The notes: generated by a model not told the origin, from the letters alone. A DNA stretch of 38,741 nucleotides from Granulosicoccus sp. (GCA_023300375.1 JALZWO010000170.1:1-38741); one strand, 5' to 3'. Positions 18,001-25,455 are shown, counted from the stretch's first letter. A program made the numbers and translations.

Positions 18001-19306
18001 AATTACCTCTCAGGCTACTGTGAACACAGACGAAAATCAGACATCAGTGTCCACAGTACAAAGTTCAGATGTGGATGGTGGATCACTGACTTACAGTATC
18101 AGCGGCGGCATCGATGCTGAACTATTTTCAATCAACGCATCAAGTGGTGAATTAAATTTCATTGTTGCCCCAGACCACGAGACGAAAGATCTATTTCAGG
18201 TGCAAGTCACGGTCACTGACGCCGGTGGGCTAACAGGTGAGCAGGTTCTGTCGGTTCGTGTGAATGATGTCAATGAAGCGCCAACTATCCTCGATTCAGA
18301 GTTTAAAATTACGGACAGATTTGTAGGCGTTATAGGGCAACTTGAAGCTACGGATCCTGATTCAGGTGAACAACTAGTTTTCCAGCTTGTGACTGAAAGT
18401 GTTGTTTCTACATTGGATACGGTCGTACTAAGTGATGAGGGTGAATTGAGTATCAGGGGCGCTCACGATGGCACCTATCAGTTTGAAGTTAAGGTTGTAG
18501 ATTCGATGGGGCTTGAAGATAGAGCCACTTTGACGCTACGTATTGTTGCTGAACTGGAAGTCAACGTAGTTGAATTTATAGAACTCACTCCAACCGAGAG
18601 TGAGGAACCTAATCCAGAACCTGAACAGCTTGTTACTCCGTCCATAGCTAAGGCGGAACCGGAACCGGAACCGGAATCCACGGTCAGTGTCAGTTCTCAA
18701 GTAGACAAGGTACAAGAACCTCAAATCGATGGGGCTCAAACAGCAGATAGCGACACTATCGCTGCGACAGTGAATATCCCTGTGTTTGATCCGTTTTTTG
18801 AAACTATAGATGATGATAGAAACGAGGTAGGTACTGATGTGTCTAGCGAGTTGTCAAGATCATACAAGGTAAGCTCGCGTGTTATTGTCGAGCTGTTGAC
18901 TGACACACAGAGCAATGACCAACCTGACCTTTTAGGCTCAATGATGTCAATGTTTAGTGGTTCTACGGCTCCGCTGACTTTCTCCTTTGATCTAATCGAC
19001 AAGCTTGACAAAATTCGGACAGACGCTGAGATATTGGAAAAAGAGGATACGCTGAAACAAAGCCTTGTTTTTGCTTCGGGCACAGTGGTGACAGCGACAT
19101 TAAGTGTCGGCTTTGCTACGTGGCTTATTCAGTCAGGACTTTTGGTGGCATCGGCCATGTCTACCACTCCACTGTGGCGTGGCATGGATCCAATGCCAAT
19201 CCTGATGGCAGGTAGTGACGTGGACGTTGAAGGTTTTAACGCGTCATCAGATAGTGTTAAAAATGTTGATTCTCATGAGCGCACTCCTCGCGTGCCTAGG
19301 AATTAA
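9062..19306 (+). CDS. Giant LEPR-XLL / DUF4347 / cadherin-like surface protein
   Basis: A 3414-residue protein, the likely cargo of the cassette. There is no classical signal peptide; the N-terminus carries the LEPR-XLL motif LEPRVLFSAD (21-30). Then come DUF4347 (about 76-240, SHGG with H139, YGCD with C182) and a right-handed beta-helix (about 250-505). The first LamG-like (about 533-757) and C-type-lectin-like (about 800-948) pair is repeated as LamG (about 1028-1257) and lectin (about 1457-1600), with a DUF642-like insert between. From about 1603 to 3165, cadherin-like repeats (typical ends VNDAP, VNEAP) alternate with three more DUF642-like modules. A Glu-Pro linker (about 3177-3214) leads to a membrane-spanning stretch (about 3334-3362) and LWRGMDPMPI (3371-3380). 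GGAG nine bases before the ATG fits the start. It is probably a surface adhesin or matrix protein binding glycans; domain borders are approximate. Confidence 0.93.
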   Translation: MADVSGRQRNRQTSEFQLEELEPRVLFSADLPMAVLGSVSLDAVTQASVVGEHTQVSTSTNDNIHAGNTALTSVTELVIIDSGVSDVDAMLVDLGLRSNVNQHVMILEDSARDATAALTQLSDVLANFHGLQAVHLISHGGAGELVLGGERVDTVDLLANAAIIDNWRSALAPGADLLVYGCDVASGSSGQAFVETLSLLSGADVAASNNLTGGEQAGGDWTFEVQHGNIQHSVAFSDSLQQDYQASFASYAVTNLNDNGIGSFRFGINQANASGDDYVISFDVSGTILLDSHLPAITDAITIDGGTAAAFDVPLVILDGRNISAAGSGGDGGIQLLAGSDGSVVRGLAIVNFPQHGIDILDSGGHTIESNFVGTDDTNALGNQFMGINLQNSANNVIGGTGKGNVISGNLMSGISISGVNSTGNTIEGNYVGTDSSGLVPMGNGHHGIEFDSVASNNTVGGLLPSGANTIRFNEGAGIALSDRDSANNTHQFNTISDNGGLESELNSEGFILNDSNAVGAIPNDLIATSTKGGGLSINSDGGNDTYVLAEDGVSILGSLNTLSVEIDVALRGGTGSNLFYYDSPGTINDFRILVSSQGRVFAQIDNNVNFFATTADAILVNDGVRRTIALTWDGVTGDLSLYINGKFQQQFTDADNIYTLANDGTLVLGNDQPTHQGGARPALAADIELYQVRVFNEVRTENQLAASYGSELPFNEDGMVAQWTFDNLSSEGVITDSVAGNNLTVGHILQPGFTPSEASLTFELDENVLDGTLVGEVSGIDAERNALIASLLADDPDLKYNAETDKFYKVNDNSFTAAGASASAQSLILNDVNGQLVTIRDAAENNFITHLVASLGGSVWIGATDTAVEGEWRWGESGIEADLFWSGTEDGYAVDGAYNNWHVGSQPNQLGEEDAARLDTTTGRWFDARANDFFHYIAEWNADDVLDTSQALSYAIASQTVAGAFSIDSNRGKITVADGALLDFESNSTHTLSVHTTDVDNNTFEESFLVSLNDQTESTNGPTDISSGIELNMDGGNDSYLRTDNGSAIFGGLTQLTLESRFAITPSNVVYTSLFSYEASGNTNEVRLGILSDGRLSFQIDGQSAIASNSMVGLLDGELHHISLSWDNTNGDVAIYVDGKLFDSLTGIAVGSELTQFPGTLILGQDQTSANFDFSANRAFSSTLYDVRIWDTVRSQADIQLNFQNKFDSSSLPTGLIANWQMDGFNSAGDVVDIVSGNNLSVGHATGTGFIASTPVGELHISESALSQDSVGFVVPTYPPIISNVVSDGQFLEVADPGGAQAIPDGGSIGDWLVSGDGVKLIGSEFESPDGGGRSVSLSDSDGSISQTLTTVAGQQYQVVFEVAGDFSGGDTVKNLRVSASGQSSDITFVEGDNWSLANMGWENRSLTFTATNSTTQISFSTMDINGTSFGPAVGNIRVSEVPQAISVILNNDSTLSYDAATNKFYRFVNTPSHFDVALSAATTSALNGVSGQLVTIDSSHENEIIRQFARDSGNQIWLGASDETTDSEWHWLDGTVESDEIFWVGGRDGGAVNGLYAVSLGLSDNAEEFYLRLGSTGGWFDAPGNINYAYVVEWDASDVLSGSTYSLVDASGNFEISSHSGEITVASSNTLDFETARFHDVDVTVTDAAGNSFVEVLSIAVDNVIDQGFSLPGAQSIDEDLPLEFSSGNMNAVTVTNNSGTSDTQLQVVLLVNDGALMLSQTTELSISEGSNGSSSLTIQGTESALNAALEGMVFTPDENFNGAVTLNVTTSSTSGEEQTSGSVDISVTSVNDAPDDVALADPTGTNLLSNGSFETNSGNANTSTGGTGVTVSQWTPLGGEGLLVWNNFDAGGPGAASEGLANLVLNVQTGINGLAQSVATVANQAYVVSVDFSNINTDPSSEVEVYWRGDLIGTITQSAVAWQTHSFVVTGSGGSDELRFVETENNNSIGSALLDNVRLVAENTPTVTVDENAATGTVVAFAGASDVDTSPVDTRTFTLTEDAGNRFEIDPITGVISVAGGSPLDFEAETSHSISVRVSDLAAEFHEENFVIDVVDVDEAPRDILVLAGSNLISNSSFESNTVGWTLSGAVERTDIDSTPSDGVFSLTFNNQEQANMGLATTAIATEIGKTYTVVFEAGSFGGFRESMSLQFIATGSTVLIDQTVTDIGSNPGTNASYQYTFVADSSTTVISLTDTSVNTINVDINFDNIRAFEVDPTRTMSVAENAASSTFVAQVFSTAQDESETITYSLIDDASGRFSIDATTGEISVANGLLLDHEADSSHDIIVGSTDAGGSLTTSDTFTVNVIDINDALVFSTNVHIENHSFEAQLLNNGQPVGFTTDWTTTGASTGTWNPASSVYSGEAPDGQNVGFIDEVGAFSQTTMALFTPDTDYQLTVAIGDAISPVETNAWQIRLYAGDQLLGAASNDDVNPADDTFTDVSLTLTSAQLAMFSLNYGENLRVEIFDAGTSDNLHFDNVRLTQTSGGITTPTVTYIEDGAAVNLDENLRVFDEELSTVDGFDGVTLNLVRNGGANNDDVFSATGNLLLNAGSLELSSTVVGSYSNTQGELTLSFVAGVSNAQVNEVMQSIAYSNNNDVPPLNVQIDWTFREATTGAQSSGGVEQAVASTMVDIIATNDAATASNLNAAETYTEGTVLDLTDIIVTDVDSATVTASLTLSDVAAGTLNTGTSGSVSSTFVNGVWSASGAIADVNVLLAGVSFTPAANYNSNFTVVTNVDDGVATALTGSKLFTGIAVNDAPTAANNTVATNEDTEYNFAVADFAFSDIDGDSLTSVRITTLETVGTLQLYGTDVILNQVISATDIDAGGLSFVPNLNQSGISYDSFAFLVNDGLSDSMTSYTMMLDVLEVSDAPSLLVISNSTVQENTNTQDGFSIGTLSSSDADTADTFIYSVLSGLDAAVFSIGGVNSNELILTNGVVNFESKSLYSVTIRVTDSAGLTHDQVLEINVINVNEVPVITSQATVNTDENQTSVSTVQSSDVDGGSLTYSISGGIDAELFSINASSGELNFIVAPDHETKDLFQVQVTVTDAGGLTGEQVLSVRVNDVNEAPTILDSEFKITDRFVGVIGQLEATDPDSGEQLVFQLVTESVVSTLDTVVLSDEGELSIRGAHDGTYQFEVKVVDSMGLEDRATLTLRIVAELEVNVVEFIELTPTESEEPNPEPEQLVTPSIAKAEPEPEPESTVSVSSQVDKVQEPQIDGAQTADSDTIAATVNIPVFDPFFETIDDDRNEVGTDVSSELSRSYKVSSRVIVELLTDTQSNDQPDLLGSMMSMFSGSTAPLTFSFDLIDKLDKIRTDAEILEKEDTLKQSLVFASGTVVTATLSVGFATWLIQSGLLVASAMSTTPLWRGMDPMPILMAGSDVDVEGFNASSDSVKNVDSHERTPRVPRN

Positions 19307-19310
19307 TACG

Positions 19311-21551
19311 ATGCAAACGTCGATACTGCAAAAAATTAAATACCTTGTTCGTCCTTTGCACATTGGCGCCAGTCTTGTTTTATTGAGTTTGTGTTCGTTG
19401 TTTCTGACAGATTTACTGGGTTTTCGCGATGATGGTCGCGCTAGTGTCAGCGAATCCAGAAAAATGCTGGCCGAATCAACAGCGATGCAGTTGTCTACGC
19501 TTGCCAGCATAGAAGATGAGGGTGCTATTGACTATGTGGTTGCAACTCTGGTTACGCGCAGCACAGATATTCAGGCAGTGTCTTTAGTTTTAGCCAATGG
19601 TGTGGAACAGGCTCAGTATGGCGAAGAAAGTCTTGTGCAACGCCTTGCCTCTATTTCAACCTTGTCTCGGATTTCAGTACCTATTTTTAAAGATAGAGAA
19701 GTATGGGGTGAACTTCGGCTGGTATTTGCACCAGTTGGTAGTCTAATGAAGTCTATGCTAGGAGTTCTGTTTTTTGTAGGTAGTTCGCTTCTGGGATACA
19801 CTTTGCTGCTGAATAAGGCATTTATCCAGCTCGATCCAAATCGAGCTGTGCCAAGCCGAGTTGACACAGCGTTTAATTTGTTCGCAGCAGGTGTGATTAT
19901 TCTGGATGATCAATTGCGCGTGATTATGGCTAACCAGGCTGCATGTGATATGGGGTCTTGCGAACGAGATTTTCTTCTGGGAACCTCTTTGGCGGATTGG
20001 CCGTGGCAAGCAAATTCCGATTGGGAAGAGCCTTGGGCAGCTACCTTGAACTCAGGAATTACTATATCTGATCAACCAGTCAGATTGGTGCAGTCAGCAG
20101 ATGTCACTCGATTGATCATGGTGAGTTGTGCCCCAGTGGGCGATGAGACGCAAGGGGCGCGTGGTGTCATGGTGACTCTAGATGATGTGTCATCGATCGA
20201 GAGAAAGAACAATGAATTGGGCGCAACACTAAAAGAGCTACGAGCCTCACAAGTTGTGATCAGTGCAAAGAATAAGGAACTGGAGCGACTGGCGACAACA
20301 GATGCCTTAACGGGAATCAGCAATCGTAGAGTTTTGATGGAGTCTTTAGTAAGGGAATTTGAACGAGCAAAAGCTGATCAAACACAATTGGCGTGCATTA
20401 TGACTGACATCGATCATTTCAAGAATGTTAACGACACTTACGGGCACGGTGTGGGTGATGATGTCATTCGTGCGGTGGCGGAAACTCTGTCGGCGGCGTG
20501 CAGTGAACAACAAGTCGTAGGGCGCTATGGAGGGGAGGAATTCGTTTTGATCCTGCCCGGGCTAGATGCTGAGCAAGCAGCAGAGCTTGGCGAGCAGGTA
20601 CGTGCAGCAATCGTCTTATTGGCGGCTAGTAGTCAGCTAGCTGTAACGACGTTGTCATCAAGCTTTGGGGTGGCTGATATGAGCAGCGGTGCCTTAGATG
20701 CAAATTCTTTGGTTGATCTGGCTGATCAGGCGTTGTATGTCGCTAAGCAGGGCGGACGAAATCGTGTTTGCATCTATGATGAAACTCAGTCGGCAGCGAA
20801 TGCTGACGCCACACCACATGTCATTGAGCCGGTGCTAATCGATTCCCCTGAGGGGCGTCTAGAACAATTGGATACTCTGTTAAAGCTGAGAGATTGGGAA
20901 ATACAAACTTTGCATGAATATGACGACTTAATGGGTACGCCGATGAGAACGTTGTTTCTGCACACGTTACAAGCAGAGCTGGTGAGAGCGACGCATGCGA
21001 CAGAACACGTAGGGGTGTTGTCGTTTGAACTGCGAAATATTGATCAACTCGTTTTACGCTTTGGCTACATTGCTACAGATCGGCTGTTGGTTTCGGTCGT
21101 TGATCGACTACAACAAGGGTTGCGTAAAACTGATCTGATAACAAACATCAGTGCTGAGCACAACCTGTCTCGTATCACTTCAAACGAATTTGGAATATTG
21201 CTCTCCGAAATTAAAGAGGTGTCAGAGGTAATGGTTATAGTTTCTCGGCTCAAGCTGCTTATTTTACAGCCATTTGTATTGGCTGACGAGAAAGTGGATG
21301 TGGGTGTGAACATTGGTATTTCACTATCATTGCAGGGGGCTGGGACAGCGTCGGATCTGCTACTGCAAGCCAATGAAGCTCGTATACGAGCATCAGCTAA
21401 AGCAGACAATGTATCACATGCATTTTCAATAGCAGAATATGATGATAAGCCATTGGATTACAACGCCCTTGATGCGGATCTGCATGCTCCTAGCCAGGTC
21501 GATACAGATCACCGTGTGCCCGATGAAGTCAATAGTCGATTGAACAGGTAA
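19311..21551 (+). CDS. Membrane diguanylate cyclase with PAS and tandem GGDEF domains
   Basis: Started at ATG 19311, with AGGA nine bases upstream and four bases after the giant gene's stop; 746 residues. Two membrane helices (about 17-36 and 145-167) bracket an extracytoplasmic sensor loop. A PAS-like domain (about 185-295) and a short coiled coil lead to a first GGDEF domain with an intact GGEEF (407-411), so cyclase activity is expected. The RxxD inhibitory site normally five residues before it reads SEQQ, so product inhibition by that site is likely lost. A second GGDEF-like domain (about 545-710) has SNEF at the signature and is probably inactive. Its position directly behind the giant gene suggests that c-di-GMP output is linked to production or display of the adhesin. 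Confidence 0.88.
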   Translation: MQTSILQKIKYLVRPLHIGASLVLLSLCSLFLTDLLGFRDDGRASVSESRKMLAESTAMQLSTLASIEDEGAIDYVVATLVTRSTDIQAVSLVLANGVEQAQYGEESLVQRLASISTLSRISVPIFKDREVWGELRLVFAPVGSLMKSMLGVLFFVGSSLLGYTLLLNKAFIQLDPNRAVPSRVDTAFNLFAAGVIILDDQLRVIMANQAACDMGSCERDFLLGTSLADWPWQANSDWEEPWAATLNSGITISDQPVRLVQSADVTRLIMVSCAPVGDETQGARGVMVTLDDVSSIERKNNELGATLKELRASQVVISAKNKELERLATTDALTGISNRRVLMESLVREFERAKADQTQLACIMTDIDHFKNVNDTYGHGVGDDVIRAVAETLSAACSEQQVVGRYGGEEFVLILPGLDAEQAAELGEQVRAAIVLLAASSQLAVTTLSSSFGVADMSSGALDANSLVDLADQALYVAKQGGRNRVCIYDETQSAANADATPHVIEPVLIDSPEGRLEQLDTLLKLRDWEIQTLHEYDDLMGTPMRTLFLHTLQAELVRATHATEHVGVLSFELRNIDQLVLRFGYIATDRLLVSVVDRLQQGLRKTDLITNISAEHNLSRITSNEFGILLSEIKEVSEVMVIVSRLKLLILQPFVLADEKVDVGVNIGISLSLQGAGTASDLLLQANEARIRASAKADNVSHAFSIAEYDDKPLDYNALDADLHAPSQVDTDHRVPDEVNSRLNR

Positions 21552-21661
21552 AAGGTATCTGTTTGGGAATAAAAGTGACTGACTACTTAGACCTTTAAAC
21601 CTCTACCAACGACTGACGATGGCCCAAAAATGACGTTTAATGAAAAACGTGAGTGAACTGA

Positions 21662-23020
21662 CTAGTTCGTTCGAGCTGCAGCAAGTATAAATTCGAAACG
21701 CGCGCCATCCTTATAATTTTTATCTAACCATACCTCACCACCGTGCGATTCGATAACAGATTTTACAAGAGACAAGCCGATACCATTGCCCTCGAAGTGA
21801 CTCTCTGAATTATGTAGTCGCTGTAATGGCAAAAATATACGCGCGGCATACTGTGGTTCAATACCGATACCATTGTCACTAATGCTGAAGTGTATAGTTT
21901 CGTTTACTTGTTTGGCAGTGATATTGATGAGGGGTGCAACGTTCGATTTTTTGTACTTTAAGCTGTTAGTGATTAGGTTGTGTAATACTCGATTGAGAAG
22001 TTCAAGGTCCGCTGATACATACCCTTGTACTTGCAGGCTGACACTTGCTGACGTGGCGTCTATCGTGGGTTGAAGCTCTTTAACTATAGTAGAGCAAAGT
22101 TCTAAGACATTGATAGGGCTGAAATTGGGTTTGGCAAATCCTGCACGTGTAAATTCAAGCAGGCTAGCTATCATTTTGTCCATTCGTTTTGATGCTTCAC
22201 GCATTTTATTCACATGGTCTTGGACACTCTCTTTGTCTTCATAGTCCTCCATGATCAAATCATTGAACATGCTGAAATGACGAAGAGGTGTTTTTAGATC
22301 ATGTGAGACGATACCAGCAAATTGTTGAAGCGAGGTATTGGCTCGTGATAGCTCATGGTTTCCAGTTTCAAGTTTTTTGTTCATGTCCTCAACGACCATT
22401 AAGTGCTTACGCCGCTGGCTTTGATTCAAGATGAGAGCGAGAGTCAACGCACTTAGAAAGATCGTTCCAGAAATAGTTACTGTGGACAAGACTTTACCGC
22501 GCGTGTCAAGCTGCGCTAATGTCTTATCTACAGCGTTTGACAGGCTAGTAACCAATGTTTGCACTTCTTTAATAGCAGAGGCATCGTTGTATCGAACGAT
22601 TTGATCGATTTCCTCAGCAGACACACCCTCTGAATGTAATTTTTGTACTTGTGCCAGTCTTGATTGGTAACTGGAAATCATCTCTTTTGTGCTTTGCAGG
22701 GAAGCATTAATGTTAACCTCTGCTGCATTGTTTTCTAGAGTTGTAACCAGCTCCAAGGCCAATGTGGCAGAATTGGCTGCTCTAGTTGCGTATTGTTGTT
22801 CATCTGTTCGTAGAATGAAATTTTTGAAGTTGTGTATCAAACCGCCATACCCCAGAACACGCATGAGTTCTAGAGATTGACTTTGGGTAGAGGTCAAAAG
22901 TTTGCGAAGTTGTTCAGATTGATGCTTGTTCTTTTGTACTGTTGTAATCTGCAATGTGCTCAACAATACAACACCAGCTAGTGTCAGTATCCACCAGCGT
23001 TTTTTGAGTATATTTTTCAA
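21662..23020 (-). CDS. Membrane sensor histidine kinase (orphan)
   Basis: The protein has 452 residues. A first membrane helix (about 9-26) and a second (about 180-200) bracket a mostly helical periplasmic sensor of about 150 residues, resembling a four-helix bundle. A short coiled coil leads to the dimerisation/phosphoacceptor domain with SHDLKTPLRHF, phosphoacceptor H240. The HATPase domain shows LITNSLKYK (N box), DNGIGIEP (G1) and GNGIGLSL (G2), so it should be catalytically intact; the H-box style is like bacteriophytochrome-type kinases. No response regulator lies beside it. It converges on the diguanylate cyclase gene across a gap of about 110 bases. The signal sensed is unknown. Confidence 0.92.
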   Translation of the reverse strand: MKNILKKRWWILTLAGVVLLSTLQITTVQKNKHQSEQLRKLLTSTQSQSLELMRVLGYGGLIHNFKNFILRTDEQQYATRAANSATLALELVTTLENNAAEVNINASLQSTKEMISSYQSRLAQVQKLHSEGVSAEEIDQIVRYNDASAIKEVQTLVTSLSNAVDKTLAQLDTRGKVLSTVTISGTIFLSALTLALILNQSQRRKHLMVVEDMNKKLETGNHELSRANTSLQQFAGIVSHDLKTPLRHFSMFNDLIMEDYEDKESVQDHVNKMREASKRMDKMIASLLEFTRAGFAKPNFSPINVLELCSTIVKELQPTIDATSASVSLQVQGYVSADLELLNRVLHNLITNSLKYKKSNVAPLINITAKQVNETIHFSISDNGIGIEPQYAARIFLPLQRLHNSESHFEGNGIGLSLVKSVIESHGGEVWLDKNYKDGARFEFILAAARTN

Positions 23021-23351
23021 TTTTTCGAGATCTACTGGTTATACAGCTAGGTTATAAAAACCGGTGGTGTTGATTGCATGTCATGATCTCAAAAATGTGT
23101 GTAAATAATTGATAGATCTATATAAACAGCTCGGATCGGGATACTGGTGTTTTTTTACTTTTGAGTTGATTGCAGTATTTATTAGAGTGGGGCATTGCGC
23201 ATTCAGAGCAGTGAACAGTGAACAGTGAACAGCAAACGGTAATCAGTGTACAGGTTTCTAAGATGAGGCAGTTTCTAAAAATAATTAAAAAACTTGGAAC
23301 TTGTCAAAAGTATTGAGGTACAAAGCAACATAGATGAAGCCCATGCATGGC
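23021..23351. other. Intergenic region upstream of the histidine kinase
   Basis: This 331-base, AT-rich stretch lies upstream of the histidine kinase and downstream of rluF, both on the minus strand. It should contain the kinase promoter, but I cannot place one with confidence. I see no gene, only a short heptamer repeat at 23211-23231. Confidence 0.5.
23211..23231. repeat. Three tandem copies of GTGAACA
   Basis: Three perfect adjacent heptamers GTGAACA are flanked by partial copies on both sides. They sit between rluF and the histidine kinase. They could be simple slippage, or direct repeats for a regulator, since the spacing is below one helical turn. Confidence 0.8.
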
Positions 23352-24143
23352 CTAAATTTTATGTGATGCCGGGTTATTGTCTGCCACGGTCTCCAACGCC
23401 TTATACAGTTTCAACCTTTCTTCATTGGTGAAATCTCTAGACTGACCAACAGGCAGTTCGCCCAATGTGATATTTAAGATCCGGACGCGTTCTAATTTAT
23501 TGACCGAATAGTTAAAATGTTTACACATACGGCGAATTTGCCGGTTAAGGCCTTGAGTGAGTATGATTCTGAAAACGTACTGAGATTCCTTGGCAACTTT
23601 GCAATTTTTTGTGACAACCCCTAAAACAGGAACCCCCGCGCTCATACCTGAAATAAACGCGTCGCTTATTTTCTTGTCAACGGTGACTACATATTCTTTT
23701 TCGTGGTGGTTGTCAGAGCAAAGTATCTTGTTTACCAGATCTGATTTATTGGTTAGGAATATCAGACCTTGAGAGTCCTTGTCCAATCTGCCGATGGGAT
23801 AAATTCGGGAATTTCTACCTACAAAATCAACTATATTTCGGTTGTCTGATGCGGCAGCTGTACATACAACGCCAACTGGTTTGTTCAGTGCGATAAAGAT
23901 GACATCCTTTTCAGCTAACGGTTTTACTAGCTGACCATTAACTGAGACCTTATCTCCGGATAGCACCTGATCGCCCGGTAGCGCCTGCCTTCCGTTAATC
24001 AGCACCACACCCAGTGCTACATGAGCATCTGCAGATTTTCTGGAGCAAATGCCACTTTGACAAATGTATCGATTAATACGTATTGATGAATCAGAGGAGA
24101 TGGTTTTCTCGGTTTGTCTTGGATGGCTAAATCTTACACCCAC
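23352..24143 (-). CDS. rluF: 23S rRNA pseudouridine synthase RluF
   Basis: The 263-residue protein has an S4 RNA-binding domain (about 21-75, [18 protein letters not shown]) followed by a RsuA/RluF-type catalytic domain. Catalytic aspartate D121 is in [26 protein letters not shown] and [18 protein letters not shown] match the RluF subfamily closely. RluF makes pseudouridine 2604 in 23S rRNA (and a tRNA-Tyr site in E. coli). The only usable start is GTG at 24143, which adds about 16 poorly conserved residues before the S4 domain compared with E. coli RluF. The basic C-terminal tail of the E. coli enzyme is absent. Stand-alone gene. Confidence 0.92.
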   Translation of the reverse strand: MGVRFSHPRQTEKTISSDSSIRINRYICQSGICSRKSADAHVALGVVLINGRQALPGDQVLSGDKVSVNGQLVKPLAEKDVIFIALNKPVGVVCTAAASDNRNIVDFVGRNSRIYPIGRLDKDSQGLIFLTNKSDLVNKILCSDNHHEKEYVVTVDKKISDAFISGMSAGVPVLGVVTKNCKVAKESQYVFRIILTQGLNRQIRRMCKHFNYSVNKLERVRILNITLGELPVGQSRDFTNEERLKLYKALETVADNNPASHKI

Positions 24144-24216
24144 TTAGTAATGCAGGATATTAAGTTTGTATTTGTACTCTAGAACAAGCGGTTGCACCGA
24201 TAGCGTTCTTTTGAAT

Positions 24217-25179
24217 TCACTGCAATCTAAACTCGTCAAAATACAACACAATTTCTCCTTGAGTTTCCACATCAGCACCTAGTAGAAACACCATGAATCC
24301 CGTCATTTGCATAAAATTCATTGAGTGTAATTGCCCTTGCCGCACCGCGTCGGCTTTGAAAATATCAAATCCAAGTGCTACCGTAAACTCACCTGGCGGT
24401 ATGACTTGACGCACGGTCATGTGGTTGATTTCAGTAGAGTTTGGTCTACGTTCATCGATCCTAACCCTAATTGTGATTTCGGCGTCGTGAGGGTTGTAGC
24501 CTGAAAACGAGAGGCTAGAGTATTGGCCCCAGTTCTCAATGGGCTCACGAAAGGCAATATTTGGCCATTGGCTTTGTTGGAAATTGACTTTCACCGAGTG
24601 GGTCAAGTTTTCCGACCATTCTTCATGTATCCGTACTGATTGCGTGGAACCCGTGCCAGAGACAAACAGCTGCGCTCCCACGTTTTCAAAATCGGCTAGT
24701 ACGGGCAGAGATGGGCGGTGGGCTTCAGCTATCTGGTAGGCAACGGGCCATCGAATACACCAAGCCATTGCTACAGTGCCCAGAACCAATAGGGCAATAG
24801 CTCGTATTAAGGCAGTGTTGCGCCTCCTGAAATAATGAACTGCACCATACAGGCAACCACCACTCGCTATACCGACGCTATTCATCACCATATCGTTGAG
24901 GGCTGCGCCACGTCCGGTGGCGTATTGGGCCAGTTCAATGGTTGTGCCAAGCAGAAACAATGTAGCGAATGAAATCGCCAGTGCATTTGGCATAGTTTTT
25001 TTGAGTCGACGATGCACAACTGCCAAAAATACAGCACCTAATGCAGCGAATACTATACCGTGTCCGCTGTTTTGTAGGGAGTTCCAGAAAAGTGAATTGC
25101 CCGGTAGTCGTAAAAATGTAAAGCCCAGTATGACTGTTGACGCAGTAGCAAAGAGCAATAGGCCTAGGCGTGCAGTCAT
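24217..25179 (-). CDS. VanZ-like membrane protein with C-terminal beta-rich domain
   Basis: The protein has 320 residues. The N-terminal half has about four membrane helices with VanZ-family features: a GHGIVFAALG segment (about residue 39), TTIELAQYATGRGAALNDMVMNSVG with its conserved Glu, Gln and Asn-Asp, and a following helix. A fifth helix (about 125-145) leads to a C-terminal domain of about 165 residues predicted to be extracytoplasmic and beta-rich (FENVGAQLF, SSLSFSGYNPHDAEITIRV, YFDEFRL). That domain is reminiscent of CIA30/carbohydrate-binding jelly-roll folds. VanZ proteins have been linked to glycopeptide resistance and envelope polysaccharide, but most, including this one, have no known role. 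Stand-alone gene. Confidence 0.82.
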   Translation of the reverse strand: MTARLGLLLFATASTVILGFTFLRLPGNSLFWNSLQNSGHGIVFAALGAVFLAVVHRRLKKTMPNALAISFATLFLLGTTIELAQYATGRGAALNDMVMNSVGIASGGCLYGAVHYFRRRNTALIRAIALLVLGTVAMAWCIRWPVAYQIAEAHRPSLPVLADFENVGAQLFVSGTGSTQSVRIHEEWSENLTHSVKVNFQQSQWPNIAFREPIENWGQYSSLSFSGYNPHDAEITIRVRIDERRPNSTEINHMTVRQVIPPGEFTVALGFDIFKADAVRQGQLHSMNFMQMTGFMVFLLGADVETQGEIVLYFDEFRLQ

Positions 25180-25455
25180 AGCGCTATACGCAGCGGATTA
25201 ATTGGCAATGTGCTATACAGCCAGAGGTGAACCTGTGTCTTTAAGCATGCGCGAAAACACGGGGAGAGTAATGCTTGTATTGATTTCATAAAGAGGTTGC
25301 TCTGCTTACGAGTACATCGTTAGTTTTGTGTTGAACTTAGCCTATCTGGGAAGCAAGGAATTGGCCCAGTAATTTTACTAGCGTGAGCTGAGCCTGTGGA
25401 TAATTCGAACAAGCACCGTCTACTGACATTTTAAACCGAACGCTCAGAGGATCAT

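Noticed and set aside
2348-19306. Ordinary type I secretion system
   Set aside because: HlyD-type adaptors are present, but there is no ABC transporter, no TolC homologue and no RTX nonapeptide array in the giant protein; the two DGGND motifs belong to the LamG-like modules.
21552-21661. Terminator between the cyclase and the histidine kinase genes
   Set aside because: ACGTTT and AAACGT can pair, but the stem is six AT-rich base pairs without a T-run on either strand.
24100-24180. tRNA gene near the rluF start, suggested by its odd GVRFSHP N-terminus
   Set aside because: No cloverleaf, T-loop or CCA-like end can be folded there.
25180-25455. Cobalamin riboswitch upstream of cobU
   Set aside because: The position is right for one, but I cannot find the B12-box or the conserved GCCACTG-type core, only a short GGGAAGC-like match.
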